Shown: piece after piece, positions 45,171 through 54,197 of the stretch | How the letters are laid out: the number at the start of each line of letters is the position of its first letter | Position numbering within the stretch: position 1 is the stretch's first letter | Source of the DNA: PALSA-894 sp963828625 | Lineage (GTDB): Bacteria > Pseudomonadota > Alphaproteobacteria > Rhizobiales > Xanthobacteraceae | Assembly (NCBI GenBank): GCA_963828625.1 | Contig: CAWHEX010000003.1 | Coordinates: forward strand, 744,001-808,000 | Length of the DNA stretch: 64,000 nucleotides | Direction: 5' to 3' | Notes under the pieces: model-generated | The model's database searches: none | Seen by the model: the letters and a program-made list of their open reading frames with translations, nothing else | Told to the model about the DNA's origin: nothing | Made by a program: the position numbers and the translations under genes

Positions 45171-46097
45171 ATGCAGCCTGTCATTTCCGTCTCGAACCTC
45201 ATCAAGACCTACGCGTCGGGGCGGCTCGCGCTCAACACCATCAATCTCGACATCCGGCGCGGCGAGATCTTTGCGCTGCTCGGGCCGAACGGCGCGGGCA
45301 AGACCACGCTGATCAACATCATCTGCGGGATCGTCAATGCGACGTCGGGTACGGTGCTGGTCGACGGGCACCACTTCACCAAGGATTACCGCGCGGCGCG
45401 CTCGCTGATCGGGCTGGTGCCGCAGGAATTGCACACCGACGCGTTCGAGTCGGTGTGGGCGACGGTGAATTTCAGCCGGCTGCTGTTCGGCAAGAAGCCC
45501 GACCCGGCCTTCATCGAGAAAGTGCTGAAAGACCTATCACTGTGGGACCGCAAGGACAGCAAGATCATCACGCTGTCGGGCGGTATGAAGCGCCGCGTGA
45601 TGATCGCCAAGGCGCTCTCGCATGAGCCGCAGATCCTCTTTCTCGACGAGCCGACCGCTGGCGTCGACGTCGAGTTGCGGCAGGACATGTGGCAGATCGT
45701 GCGCCGCCTGCGCGCCTCCGGCGTCACGATCATCCTCACCACGCACTACATCGAGGAAGCCGAGGAGATGGCGGACCGGATCGGCGTCATCAACAAGGGC
45801 GAGATCATTCTGGTCGAGGAGAAGGCCGAGCTGATGCGCAAGCTCGGCAAGAAGCAGCTCACGCTGCACCTGCAGCGCCGGCTCGACGTCATTCCGGATG
45901 AACTCTCCGCGCATCGGCTTTCGCTCGGCGCAGCCGGCATGGAGCTCATCTACAGCTACGATACGCAGAGCGAACGCACCGGCATCACTGCGCTGCTGCA
46001 GGATCTCAACCGCACCGGCATTCGCTTCAAGGACCTCCACACGACGCAAAGCTCGCTGGAGGACATTTTCGTTGATCTGGTGAGAAAAGACCGATGA
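45171..46097 (+). CDS. ABC-2 type transporter ATP-binding protein
   Basis: 308 residues from the ATG at 45171 (MQPVISVSNLIKTYASG). Walker A GPNGAGKTT, signature LSGGMKRRVMIAKAL, Walker B ILFLDEPTAGVD, H-loop TTHYIEEAEEMADR, and a C-terminal regulatory extension. Belongs to the DrrA/NodI-like exporters. Stop overlaps the permease start (ATGA), so they are translationally coupled. Probable export of a lipid, glycan or drug. Confidence 0.94.
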   Translation: MQPVISVSNLIKTYASGRLALNTINLDIRRGEIFALLGPNGAGKTTLINIICGIVNATSGTVLVDGHHFTKDYRAARSLIGLVPQELHTDAFESVWATVNFSRLLFGKKPDPAFIEKVLKDLSLWDRKDSKIITLSGGMKRRVMIAKALSHEPQILFLDEPTAGVDVELRQDMWQIVRRLRASGVTIILTTHYIEEAEEMADRIGVINKGEIILVEEKAELMRKLGKKQLTLHLQRRLDVIPDELSAHRLSLGAAGMELIYSYDTQSERTGITALLQDLNRTGIRFKDLHTTQSSLEDIFVDLVRKDR

Positions 46098-46855
46098 ACT
46101 TCCGGGCGGTACGCGCAATCTACGTGTTCGAAATGGCGCGGACCGGCCGCACGATCTGGCAGAGCATCGTGTCGCCGGTGATCTCGACCTCGCTCTATTT
46201 CGTGGTGTTCGGCGCCGCGATCGGCTCGCGCATCACCGAGATCGACGGCGTGACCTACGGCGCGTTCATCGTGCCCGGGCTGATCATGCTGATGCTGCTG
46301 ACGCAGAGCACCGCGAACGCCTCGTTCGGCATCTATTTCCCGAAATTCGTCGGCACGATCTACGAGCACCTCTCGGCGCCCGTCTCCTACATCGAGATGG
46401 TGTTGGGATTCGTCGGCGCGGCGGCGACGAAATCGATCATCCTCGGCCTGATCGTGCTCGCGACCGCGGGCTTCTTCGTGCCGCTGCACATCGCGCACCC
46501 GTTTTGGATGATCGCGTTCCTCATCCTGACGGCGGTGAGCTTCAGCCTGTTCGGCTTCATCCTCGGCATCTGGGCCGACGGCTTCGAGAAGCTGCAGGTG
46601 GTGCCGTTGCTCATCATCACACCGCTGACGTTCCTCGGCGGTACGTTCTATTCCATCAGCGTTTTGCCGCCGGGCTGGCAGACAGTCGCGCTGTTCAACC
46701 CGATCGTCTATCTGGTGAGCGGATTCCGCTGGAGCTTCTTCGAATCGTCCGACGTGCACGTCGGCATAAGCCTTGCGGTGACGCTCGTATTCCTCGCGCT
46801 CTGCGTCGGGACCATCGCGTGGATCTTCAAGACCGGCTATCGGATCAAGAATTGA
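46094..46855 (+). CDS. ABC-2 type transporter permease
   Basis: 253 residues with six membrane helices typical of ABC-2 permeases: SIVSPVISTSLYFVVFGAAI, IVPGLIMLMLLTQSTANAS, SAPVSYIEMVLGFVGAAATK and LGGTFYSISVLPPGWQTVAL (the conserved FYSI/LPP motif). Forms the membrane half of the exporter with the ATPase encoded immediately upstream; substrate unknown. Confidence 0.93.
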   Translation: MNFRAVRAIYVFEMARTGRTIWQSIVSPVISTSLYFVVFGAAIGSRITEIDGVTYGAFIVPGLIMLMLLTQSTANASFGIYFPKFVGTIYEHLSAPVSYIEMVLGFVGAAATKSIILGLIVLATAGFFVPLHIAHPFWMIAFLILTAVSFSLFGFILGIWADGFEKLQVVPLLIITPLTFLGGTFYSISVLPPGWQTVALFNPIVYLVSGFRWSFFESSDVHVGISLAVTLVFLALCVGTIAWIFKTGYRIKN

Positions 46856-46864
46856 GCAGCACTC

Positions 46865-47857
46865 CTATCCGGTGATTTTGATCCCGGTGCGCTCGCCCAC
46901 CGCCTTGAAGCGATTGAGCTCGGTCTGAACGATGCCGCGCGCGGTGTCAGGCGTGTTCTCGCCTTTCCACGCTTCCATGCCAGCGCCGATGAATTTCTCC
47001 TGCGTCGGACCATGCGCAAGCGCGGTGGCGGCGGACTTGCTGAGGCGCTCGGTGATGTCGCGCGGCAATCCCGTCGGCGCGTGCAGCAGGTAGAAAATCG
47101 CAAGCTCCATCTCCTTCATGCCGAGTTCGGTGAAGGTCGGCACATCCGGGAACGCCGGAAACCGTTTCGCGCTCGTCACCGCCAGCGCGCGCAGCAGGTC
47201 GCCCTGGATTTGCCCGGCCGCTGAGCCGAGCGAAGCCACACCCCACGCCGTCTCGTTCTTGGCAACGCTCAGCACCGCGGGAGCGCCGCCGCGATACGGT
47301 ATGTGCTGCGACTGCGCGCCTTTGCCGAGGACATATTTCAACATTTCGGCCGCGATGTGCGGAATCGAACCCGGCCCGGAACTCGAATAGTCGAGCTTTT
47401 GCGAGCGCTCGGAACGCAGCACGTCGAATGCTTCCTTCGCGTCCTTGGCGGGGAATTCCTTGCTGACGATCAGCACCAGCGGGGCGGTGCAGATAGCCGA
47501 AATCCACGCGAAGTCCTCCAACGGCTTGTACTTCGTTCCGCTCTCGTGCATCGCGGGCCAGATCGCGAACGAGGACGACTCCGAAATCATCAGGGAATAG
47601 CCGTCGGCAGGCTGGCGGGCCATCCAGGTGCTCGCAATCGTGCCGCTCGCGCCCGGCTTGTTCTCGATGATCATGCGCGCGTTCGGATTCACGGCCGGCG
47701 TCATCTGATTCATCAACAGTCGCGCCGCGATATCGGTCGAGCCGCCGGGGCCGTAACCGTTGGTAATGGTGATCGGACGATCCGGATAGCCTTGCGCCAG
47801 TGCCGGTCCGGCAAACATTGCGGCGCCTGCGCCGATCAAAACGTCCCTGCGCCGCAT
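46865..47857 (-). CDS. Bug/TctC-family periplasmic solute-binding protein
   Basis: 330 residues. Signal peptide with an RRRD start (MRRRDVLIGAGAAMFAGPAL), then the TctC pattern: YPDRPITITNGYGPGGSTDI, IENKPGASGTIASTWMARQP, DYSSSGPGSIPHIAAEML and PYRGGAPAVLSVAKNE. Binds a carboxylate or similar small molecule in the periplasm, normally for a TctAB permease. None is in the window, so it is an orphan receptor. Adjacent to the cyclase/flavin enzyme cluster, which may act on its ligand. Confidence 0.92.
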   Translation of the reverse strand: MRRRDVLIGAGAAMFAGPALAQGYPDRPITITNGYGPGGSTDIAARLLMNQMTPAVNPNARMIIENKPGASGTIASTWMARQPADGYSLMISESSSFAIWPAMHESGTKYKPLEDFAWISAICTAPLVLIVSKEFPAKDAKEAFDVLRSERSQKLDYSSSGPGSIPHIAAEMLKYVLGKGAQSQHIPYRGGAPAVLSVAKNETAWGVASLGSAAGQIQGDLLRALAVTSAKRFPAFPDVPTFTELGMKEMELAIFYLLHAPTGLPRDITERLSKSAATALAHGPTQEKFIGAGMEAWKGENTPDTARGIVQTELNRFKAVGERTGIKITG

Positions 47858-47999
47858 CGGGCTTCCCTTTCATTGTCGTGCCCAACGCGGGCTTGATCTT
47901 TGGTACCGCAAACCGGACAGCGGTCAAGCGTGCGAGACTGGCGAATGCGATCCAAAAGCGGCAAGCTTGCTGCTTGAGAAGAATCCATCAGGAGGAAAC

Positions 48000-48773
48000 A
48001 TGGCCCGCCGCATCATCGACATTTCGGTGGCACTGAAGGCGGGCATCGCGTCCGATCCGCCCTACATGTTGCCGAAGATCGACTACGTCGACCACAAGGC
48101 CGGCGCGGAGAATTTCCATCAGGTGTTCGGGGTGCCGATCGACCAACTTCCCGATGGCGCGGGCCCGGCGGTGGAGAACGTTGCGATCTCGACGCACAAC
48201 GGCACGCACCTGGATGCGCCGTACCATTTCCATCCCACGATGGACAACGGCAAGCCGTCGCTCACCATCGATCAGGTGCCGCTCGAGTGGTGCTTCAACG
48301 ACGCGGTGAAACTCGACTTCCGCAGCAAGGCCGACGGCTACGTCTGCACCGCGGACGATGTGAAGCGCGAGCTTGACCGGCTGAAGTACCAAGTGAAGCC
48401 GCTCGACATCGTGCTGGTGAATACGTCAGCGGGCAAAGCCTACGGGCAGCCGAATTTCCTCGACACCGGCTGCGGCATGGGGCGCGAGGCGACGCTGTTT
48501 CTCCTCCAGCAAGGCATTCGCGTCACCGGCACCAATGCGTGGAGCTGGGATGCGCCGTTCAGCTACACGGCGAAGCGCTACAAGGAGACCGGCGACGCGA
48601 GCATCATCTGGGAAGGCCACAAGGCGGGGCGCGAGATCGGCTATTGCCACATGGAGAAGCTGTCGAACCTCGACGCGCTGCCGGATCACGGCTTCAAGGT
48701 CGCGTGCTTTCCTGTGAAGATCGAGAAGGCGTCGGCCGGCTGGACGCGCGCGGTGGCGATTATCGAGGACTAA
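48000..48773 (+). CDS. Cyclase family protein (kynurenine formamidase-like)
   Basis: 257 residues from the ATG at 48000, with AGGAGG six bases upstream. Metal-binding signature STHNGTHLDAPYHFHPTMDN (HxGTHxDxPxHF). The family includes arylformamidases (kynurenine pathway) and other metal-dependent amidohydrolases or cyclases. The exact substrate is unknown; no kynurenine genes are nearby. Its stop overlaps the end of the converging DoxX gene by four bases. Confidence 0.9.
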   Translation: MARRIIDISVALKAGIASDPPYMLPKIDYVDHKAGAENFHQVFGVPIDQLPDGAGPAVENVAISTHNGTHLDAPYHFHPTMDNGKPSLTIDQVPLEWCFNDAVKLDFRSKADGYVCTADDVKRELDRLKYQVKPLDIVLVNTSAGKAYGQPNFLDTGCGMGREATLFLLQQGIRVTGTNAWSWDAPFSYTAKRYKETGDASIIWEGHKAGREIGYCHMEKLSNLDALPDHGFKVACFPVKIEKASAGWTRAVAIIED

Positions 48774-49243
48774 AATTCCCAGCCAATCAGGCGGTCGAGC
48801 GAAATCGCGCCCCCGCCATTGACCAGAAAATACAGCGCACACGCCGCCCACAACAGCGGATACTCGATCCCGAGCGTGTTCCAGAACCAGCCGTCGCGCC
48901 GGTGCGCGACGACCGACAACGCCAGCAGAATGAAAATCGGCAGCGCGGCCGGCCGGGTGAACAGCCCGAGGACTAGCAAGGGAGCGGCAATCAATTCGGT
49001 CGCGAGCACGACCGCCGCCCAAAGCACGCCCGGCCGATAGCCCTCGCGTTCGAGCGCGGCTGACAGGCCGGCGAACGATCCGGTCACCGGCAGGCCCGTG
49101 TTGGGGAAGAAACCAAAGCCGATGCGCAGGCCGTGAGGAATGAGAATGAAACCGGTAATCACTCGCAACAGCGCCTCGGTCCAGGGCGCGAGCGCCGCGT
49201 AAACGGCGGCCAGCGCGGGAAACACGAGGGTGGATTCCGTCAT
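48770..49243 (-). CDS. DoxX family membrane protein
   Basis: 157 residues with four helices: TEALLRVITGFILIPHGLRI, LWAAVVLATELIAAPLLVLG, PIFILLALSVVAHRRDGWFW and ALYFLVNGGGAISLDRLIGW. The last, with the acidic NGG...LDR end, is characteristic of DoxX/DoxD proteins. Possible quinone- or thiosulfate-related redox role, but unproven in this clade. It converges with the cyclase and diverges from the flavin monooxygenase at 49301. Confidence 0.85.
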   Translation of the reverse strand: MTESTLVFPALAAVYAALAPWTEALLRVITGFILIPHGLRIGFGFFPNTGLPVTGSFAGLSAALEREGYRPGVLWAAVVLATELIAAPLLVLGLFTRPAALPIFILLALSVVAHRRDGWFWNTLGIEYPLLWAACALYFLVNGGGAISLDRLIGWEF

Positions 49244-49300
49244 TTGGCGTCAGGCGCGCCGAGCGGCTATATCAAGGCACGGGCAGGCAGAGACAATCCG

Positions 49301-50327
49301 ATGACATTGGCGTTCGGCGTTTTCGATCACCTGGATTCCTCCGGCGCGCCGCTGCGTGACTTCTACGAGGACCGCCTCAAGCTGGTCGAACTCTACGACA
49401 GGCTCGGCTTCTACTGCTACCACGTGGCGGAGCATCATTCGACGCCGCTCGGCATGGCCCCCTCGCCCAGCGTGTTCCTCTCCGCCGTCGCGCAGCGGAC
49501 GAAGCGGCTTAATTTCGGACCGCTGGTCTACACGCTGCCGCTCTATCACCCGATCCGCCTGATCGAAGAAATCTGCATGCTCGACCAAATGAGCGGCGGG
49601 CGTTTCCAGTTCGGTACCGGCAAGGGCATCTCGCCGATCGAGGTGCGCTACTACGGCCTCGATCCCGAGAAGCTCGGCAAGATGTTCATCGAGGGGTTCG
49701 AGGTGCTGATGCGCGGTTTGCAGAACCGCACGCTCGATTATCAGGGCGAATTCTATTCGTTCAAGCAACGTGCCGCTCGTGCTCGAGCCGTTGCAGAAGC
49801 CGCATCCGCCGCTGTGGTACGGCGTCGGCACGCCACAGAACACCGAGCGGCCCGCGCGCACCGGCATGAACATCGTGACCAACACGCCGGCCAGCACCGC
49901 GCGCACGCTGATCGATCACTACTGGTCGCTCTGCCCCGCGGACGCGAAGCAGCCGAAGGTTGGTTTTGCGCGCCATATCGTCATCGCGGACACCGACGAA
50001 GCGGCGTTTGCCATCGCGCGCCGCGCCTACCGCGGCTGGTATGCGAGCTTCATGAAGCTCTGGCTCGATCACGGCTCCAGGCCGGTCGGCGTCGTCTATC
50101 CGGCGGAGTTCGACGGCGAAGGCCACAATGGCCGCATGATCGCGGGTTCACCGCGCGCCGTGCTGAACGAATTGCAGGCGCAGTTTGATGAATCGGGCGC
50201 GAACTATGCGGCGTGCCGCTTCGCCTTCGGCGATCTCACGTTCGACGAAGCGCGCCGCTCGGTCGAACTGTTCGCCGAACACATCATGCCCAAATTGAAA
50301 GCACGCGAACGCGTCGCCGCCGAATAG
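49301..50327 (+). CDS. LLM-class flavin-dependent oxidoreductase (luciferase-like, frameshifted)
   Basis: About 341 residues after repair. Starts MTLAFGVFDHLDSSGAPLRD; contains YHVAEHHSTPLGMAPSPSVF, EEICMLDQMSGGRFQFGTGK and, in the second frame, EPLQKPHPPLWYGVGTPQNT. These are LLM hallmarks of F420- or FMN-dependent monooxygenases. One extra base at about 49766 (FYSFK joins NVPLVLEPLQ). Oxidises an organic substrate with reduced flavin. The nitronate monooxygenase follows within 18 bases, probably in the same operon. Confidence 0.88.
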
Positions 50328-50344
50328 CCGAAAGGATTTTCGCC

Positions 50345-51313
50345 TTGCCGATCCCCGTCCAGTTTCACGGCCGCCTGTCGATCCCGGCGGTCGCCGCCCC
50401 GTTGTTCCTCGTGTCCAACCCGGACCTCGTGGTGGAATCCTGCCGCGCCGGCGTCATCGGGACATTTCCGGCGCTCAACCGGCGGAGCAGCGAGGACTAC
50501 GAGGCGTGGCTCGTGGAAATCCGCGAGCGTCTTGACCGCATCGAGCGTGACACCGGACGTCCCACCGCGCCGTTCGGCGTCAATTTGATCGTGCACAAAA
50601 GCAATCCGCGGCTACAGGCGGATCTCGAAATCTCGATCAAGCACAAGGTGCCGCTGATCATCACCTCGCTCGGCGCGGTGAAGGAACTGGTCGGCGCGGT
50701 GCAGGGCTACGGCGGGCTCGTGTTCCACGACGTCATCAACATGCGTCACGCGCACAAGGCGGCCGAGGCCGGCGTCGACGGCCTGATCGCGGTATGCGCG
50801 GGTGCGGGCGGCCATGCCGGCCTGCTCAGCCCGTTCGCGCTCATTCCGGAAATCCGCCAGTTCTATTCCAAGACGATCCTGCTCTCCGGCGTGATGTCGA
50901 CCGGCCGCCACATCGCGGCCGCGCGCATGCTCGGCGCGGATCTCGCCTATCTCGGCACGCGCTTCATCGCGACGCGCGAGAGCATGGCGCAACCGGAATT
51001 CAAGGACATGATCGTCGGCACGAATGCGAACGACATCATCTACACGGCGGCGATCAGCGGCGTGCACGGCAATTTCCTGCGTCCGAGCGTCGATGCGGCG
51101 GGCGCGACCGATATCGACCTTGCGGCGACGACCAAGCAGCTCGATCTCAATCACGAAAAAAGAGCATGGAAGAACGTGTGGTCGGCCGGCCAGGGCGTCG
51201 GCAGCATCGACGACGTGCCGACGACCGCCGAACTGTGCGCGCGGCTGGTGCATGAATATCGCGAGGCGATGAGCGAAGCAGCGGCCGAGATGGCCCAATC
51301 GCGGGCGGCGTAA
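50345..51313 (+). CDS. Nitronate monooxygenase family protein
   Basis: 322 residues from the TTG at 50345, which has AAAGGA seven bases upstream and begins LPIPVQFHGRLSIPAVAAPL. FMN-binding TIM barrel with VAAPLFLVSNPDLVVESCRA, HDVINMRHAHKAAEAGVDGL, CAGAGGHAGLLSPFALIPEI and GADLAYLGTRFIATRESMAQ. NMO enzymes oxidise alkyl nitronates such as propionate 3-nitronate; some relatives are quinone reductases or acyl-CoA enzymes. Paired with the luciferase-like enzyme upstream. Confidence 0.88.
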   Translation: MPIPVQFHGRLSIPAVAAPLFLVSNPDLVVESCRAGVIGTFPALNRRSSEDYEAWLVEIRERLDRIERDTGRPTAPFGVNLIVHKSNPRLQADLEISIKHKVPLIITSLGAVKELVGAVQGYGGLVFHDVINMRHAHKAAEAGVDGLIAVCAGAGGHAGLLSPFALIPEIRQFYSKTILLSGVMSTGRHIAAARMLGADLAYLGTRFIATRESMAQPEFKDMIVGTNANDIIYTAAISGVHGNFLRPSVDAAGATDIDLAATTKQLDLNHEKRAWKNVWSAGQGVGSIDDVPTTAELCARLVHEYREAMSEAAAEMAQSRAA

Positions 51314-51332
51314 CGCCGCGCAGAGTTCCAGA

Positions 51333-52721
51333 ATGCAGGAGCACAAGGAACGCGTCGCGCTGACGTCGATGGTCGCCTCGGGCGGCCTCACGATCGCCAA
51401 GGCCGTTGTCGGCGTGTTCTCGGGCTCGCTGGCGCTGCTGTCCGAGGCCGCGCACTCCGCGATCGATTTCGTCGCGACGGTGATGACCTGGTACGCGGTG
51501 CGCATCTCGGGCAAGCCGGCCGATGAGGAGCACCACTACGGCCACGGCAAGGTCGAGAGCGTTTCAGCGCTGATCGAGACCGGGCTCCTGTTCGTCCTGT
51601 CCGGCGTGGTGATCTGGGAGGCCGTGAAACGACTCGCCGGCGACCACAGTCATGCGGTGGAGGCGACCTTCTGGGCCTTCGCGGTGATCGTCGTATCGAT
51701 CGTCGTGGATTTCCTGCGCGCGCGCCTCCTCTATCGTGTGGCCGCCGAGACCGCGAGCGAAGCGCTCGAGGCCGATGCGCTGCATTTCGGTTCCGACATG
51801 TGGTCGTCGATCGCCGTGCTGATCGGGCTTGGCGCTGTTGCGCTCGGCTATCCGTGGGCCGACTCCGCGGCCGCCATCATCGTCGCGGTATTCATCGTGA
51901 TCGCCGGCTGGCGGCTCGGGCGGCGCACCGTCGAAACCCTGACCGACACCGCGCCCGAGGGCGCCGCCGCACGCATCTCCGAGATCGCCCGGCAGGTGAG
52001 CGGCGTGGTGGCGATCGAACGCGTGCGGGCGCGGCCCGTTGGTCCTGCCCTGTTCGTCGATCTGGTGGTCGCGGTGAGCCGCACCCTGCCGCTCGATCGC
52101 GTCGCCGCGATCAAGGCCGCGCTCACCGAGGCAATCCGCGCCGAGTTGCCGCGCGCCGAAATCGATATCGTCAGCGAGCCGCGCGCGCTCAGCGACGAAA
52201 CCGTGCTCGAACGCGTCATGGTGATCGCGCGCAATCGCGCACTCGCCGTGCACCACGTCACGGTGCATGCGATCGGCGGGCGACTGTCCGTCTCGCTCGA
52301 TCTCGAAGTCGACGGCAGCCTGTCGCTCACCGCCGCCCATGAAATCGCGGACGGGCTCGAGGGGGCCGTGCGTGCTGAGCTTGGCCCCGCCGTCGAGGTC
52401 GAAACCCACATCGAGCCGTTGCAGACGCGCGGCCTTTCCGGGCGCGACGCGCCGCACGCGCGCGTCTCAGCCGTGCGCGATGCCTTGACGGCGATCACGG
52501 CGCACATACCGTTCGTGGACCAGATCCACGACGTCCGCGTGCGCGAGACGGCCGAGGGCGAGATCGTCAACTTCCACTGCCGCGTCGACCCGATGCTGAC
52601 CGTCCGGGAAGTCCACGAGAAGGTCGACGACGTCGAGCGGGCGCTCCGGCAGACGTTCCCGACGATCAAGCGCGTGATCGGTCATGCCGAACCGCGCGGG
52701 AGCCGGCCCGAAAGACCGTGA
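51333..52721 (+). CDS. Cation diffusion facilitator transporter with extended C-terminus
   Basis: 462 residues, against about 300 for typical CDF proteins. The membrane domain (1-200) has HSAIDFVATVMTWYAVRISG, DEEHHYGHGKVESVSALIET and ADALHFGSDMWSSIAVLIG, with the His/Asp pairs that bind Zn2+/Mn2+/Fe2+. The tail seems to hold three successive ferredoxin-like CDF dimer modules (about 205-280, 285-365, 375-455). Exports divalent metal from the cytosol. Starts 20 bases after the NMO stop. Confidence 0.92.
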   Translation: MQEHKERVALTSMVASGGLTIAKAVVGVFSGSLALLSEAAHSAIDFVATVMTWYAVRISGKPADEEHHYGHGKVESVSALIETGLLFVLSGVVIWEAVKRLAGDHSHAVEATFWAFAVIVVSIVVDFLRARLLYRVAAETASEALEADALHFGSDMWSSIAVLIGLGAVALGYPWADSAAAIIVAVFIVIAGWRLGRRTVETLTDTAPEGAAARISEIARQVSGVVAIERVRARPVGPALFVDLVVAVSRTLPLDRVAAIKAALTEAIRAELPRAEIDIVSEPRALSDETVLERVMVIARNRALAVHHVTVHAIGGRLSVSLDLEVDGSLSLTAAHEIADGLEGAVRAELGPAVEVETHIEPLQTRGLSGRDAPHARVSAVRDALTAITAHIPFVDQIHDVRVRETAEGEIVNFHCRVDPMLTVREVHEKVDDVERALRQTFPTIKRVIGHAEPRGSRPERP

Positions 52722-52822
52722 AACACGATTTTCGTGCGGCGAGGCTCTGTTCGCGCTCTTGGCCCGATGACGGCACGCCACGGACCTGCTTTGCTCCGGC
52801 TTCCGTAAGGGAAGCGGAGCGC

Positions 52823-53047
52823 ATGAAACCGGCACTCGCCCAGGCACTGCACGAAAGCCGCGGCTATCTTCAGGATAGCGGCTGGCACCAAACCGCCCAG
52901 CTGGTGACCTTGGCGGCGCACGAAATCGAGCGGCTGACCGAGCGGGTGCGGGAGCTTGAAGCCTCCGAGCCCGCCTACGGGCAGGCCGCAAACGACCCCG
53001 CGCCGGCAACTATCCCGCTCGCGTCGGTATCCCGCAGAACGCGCTAG
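52823..53047 (+). CDS. Small hypothetical helical protein (74 aa)
   Basis: The ATG at 52823 has GCGGAG five bases upstream. Helical: LAQALHESRGYLQDSGWHQT then AHEIERLTERVRELEASEPA, a short amphipathic or coiled-coil segment, and a disordered tail. I do not recognise a family. It converges with the Bug protein gene at 53061. Coding character is plausible because of the ribosome-binding site and the regular helix pattern. Confidence 0.5.
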   Translation: MKPALAQALHESRGYLQDSGWHQTAQLVTLAAHEIERLTERVRELEASEPAYGQAANDPAPATIPLASVSRRTR

Positions 53048-53060
53048 CCCTTCTTGCGGC

Positions 53061-54017
53061 CTAGTTGCTGATACCGGCTTCCTTGAACACTTCGGCGAGG
53101 TGCGCGGTTTCCTTGCGGATGATCGCGTCGAACTCCTCGGGCGTGTCGATCACGGGCACAACGAACTGCGCCTTGAGCTTGGCCGCGACGTCGGCACTCT
53201 TGAGCGACTCGGTGACATCCTTGTTGATCTTCTGAATGATCGGCTTCGGCACCGCCGCCTGCGTCATCAGCCCGAACCAGGAATCATAGACAAACGGCAA
53301 ACCCGCTTCGGTGAAGGTCGGCACGTTCGGCAATTCCGCGATCCGCTTCGGCGTCGCGGCAGCGATTGCGATGACCTTGCCGGCCTCGTTCATCTCCATC
53401 GCGAGATTGACGGGCGCGAAATACATATGCGCGTCGCCACGCACCACAGCCGTCACCGCGTCCGGCGCGCTCTTGAACGGCACATGCACGAGGTCAAGGC
53501 CAGCGGCCTTGCGGAACAGCGCCCCCGCGATGAACGTCGTGCTGGCAAGCCCCGGCGAGGAAAAGTTGAGCGTGCCCGGCTTCGATTTCGCGAGGGCGAT
53601 GAGATCCTTGAGATTGCGCGCCGGCGTGTTCGGGTTGGTAATCAGAAAGAGCGGCGCGGAGCTGACGCGCGTGATCCCGGCAAAATCCTTGATCGGGTCG
53701 AACGAGAGATTCTTGTTCACCAGCCCCGAAACCGTATGCCCGTTGGAGGTGAGCATCAGCGTGTAGCCGTCGGGCGGCGCCTTCGCGACCGCGACCGTGC
53801 CCGGCAAGCCTGCGCGGTTCTCGACGATCACCTGCTGGCCCCAGCGGCGGGTGAGATCGTCAGCCAGGATGCGCGCCATGATGTCGGTGACGCTGCCCGC
53901 ACCGAACGGCACGATGATGGTCACACGCTGGTTCGGATAGTCGCCCTGAGCCAAGGCCGAGGCGCCGGCCGCTAGGAGTGCCGCGAGGCCGAGCAGCGCG
54001 CTGCGCAGGCTTTTCAT
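53061..54017 (-). CDS. Bug/TctC-family periplasmic solute-binding protein
   Basis: 318 residues with a Sec signal (MKSLRSALLGLAALLAAGAS, cleaved near ALAQ). Family blocks are YPNQRVTIIVPFGAGSVTDI, IVENRAGLPGTVAVAKAPPD, LNFSSPGLASTTFIAGALFR and LPNVPTFTEAGLPFVYDSWF. Likely captures a dicarboxylate or aromatic acid; no TctAB permease is nearby. Second orphan Bug protein in the window, with clear sequence differences from the one at 46865. Confidence 0.92.
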   Translation of the reverse strand: MKSLRSALLGLAALLAAGASALAQGDYPNQRVTIIVPFGAGSVTDIMARILADDLTRRWGQQVIVENRAGLPGTVAVAKAPPDGYTLMLTSNGHTVSGLVNKNLSFDPIKDFAGITRVSSAPLFLITNPNTPARNLKDLIALAKSKPGTLNFSSPGLASTTFIAGALFRKAAGLDLVHVPFKSAPDAVTAVVRGDAHMYFAPVNLAMEMNEAGKVIAIAAATPKRIAELPNVPTFTEAGLPFVYDSWFGLMTQAAVPKPIIQKINKDVTESLKSADVAAKLKAQFVVPVIDTPEEFDAIIRKETAHLAEVFKEAGISN

Positions 54018-54197
54018 GAATCCCTCCCGTTTTCTTTCTTGGATCGTCGGTTGTCGCCCTGATGTATCCTAATTCACCCATTTTGGGACCGCGACGGTTT
54101 TTCGCGGCTCCGGGAGGCCGGCCTCGCGTTCCATCCCGTGCCTTTCTATTGCCCCCTGCCCGTCCTAGACCCCGCCTACCGAATCCGAGACCAAACC

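Noticed and set aside
43781..45625. 614-residue plus-strand ORF
   Set aside because: Shadow of TauE and dusA on the other strand; spans two clear genes and ends inside the ABC ATPase.
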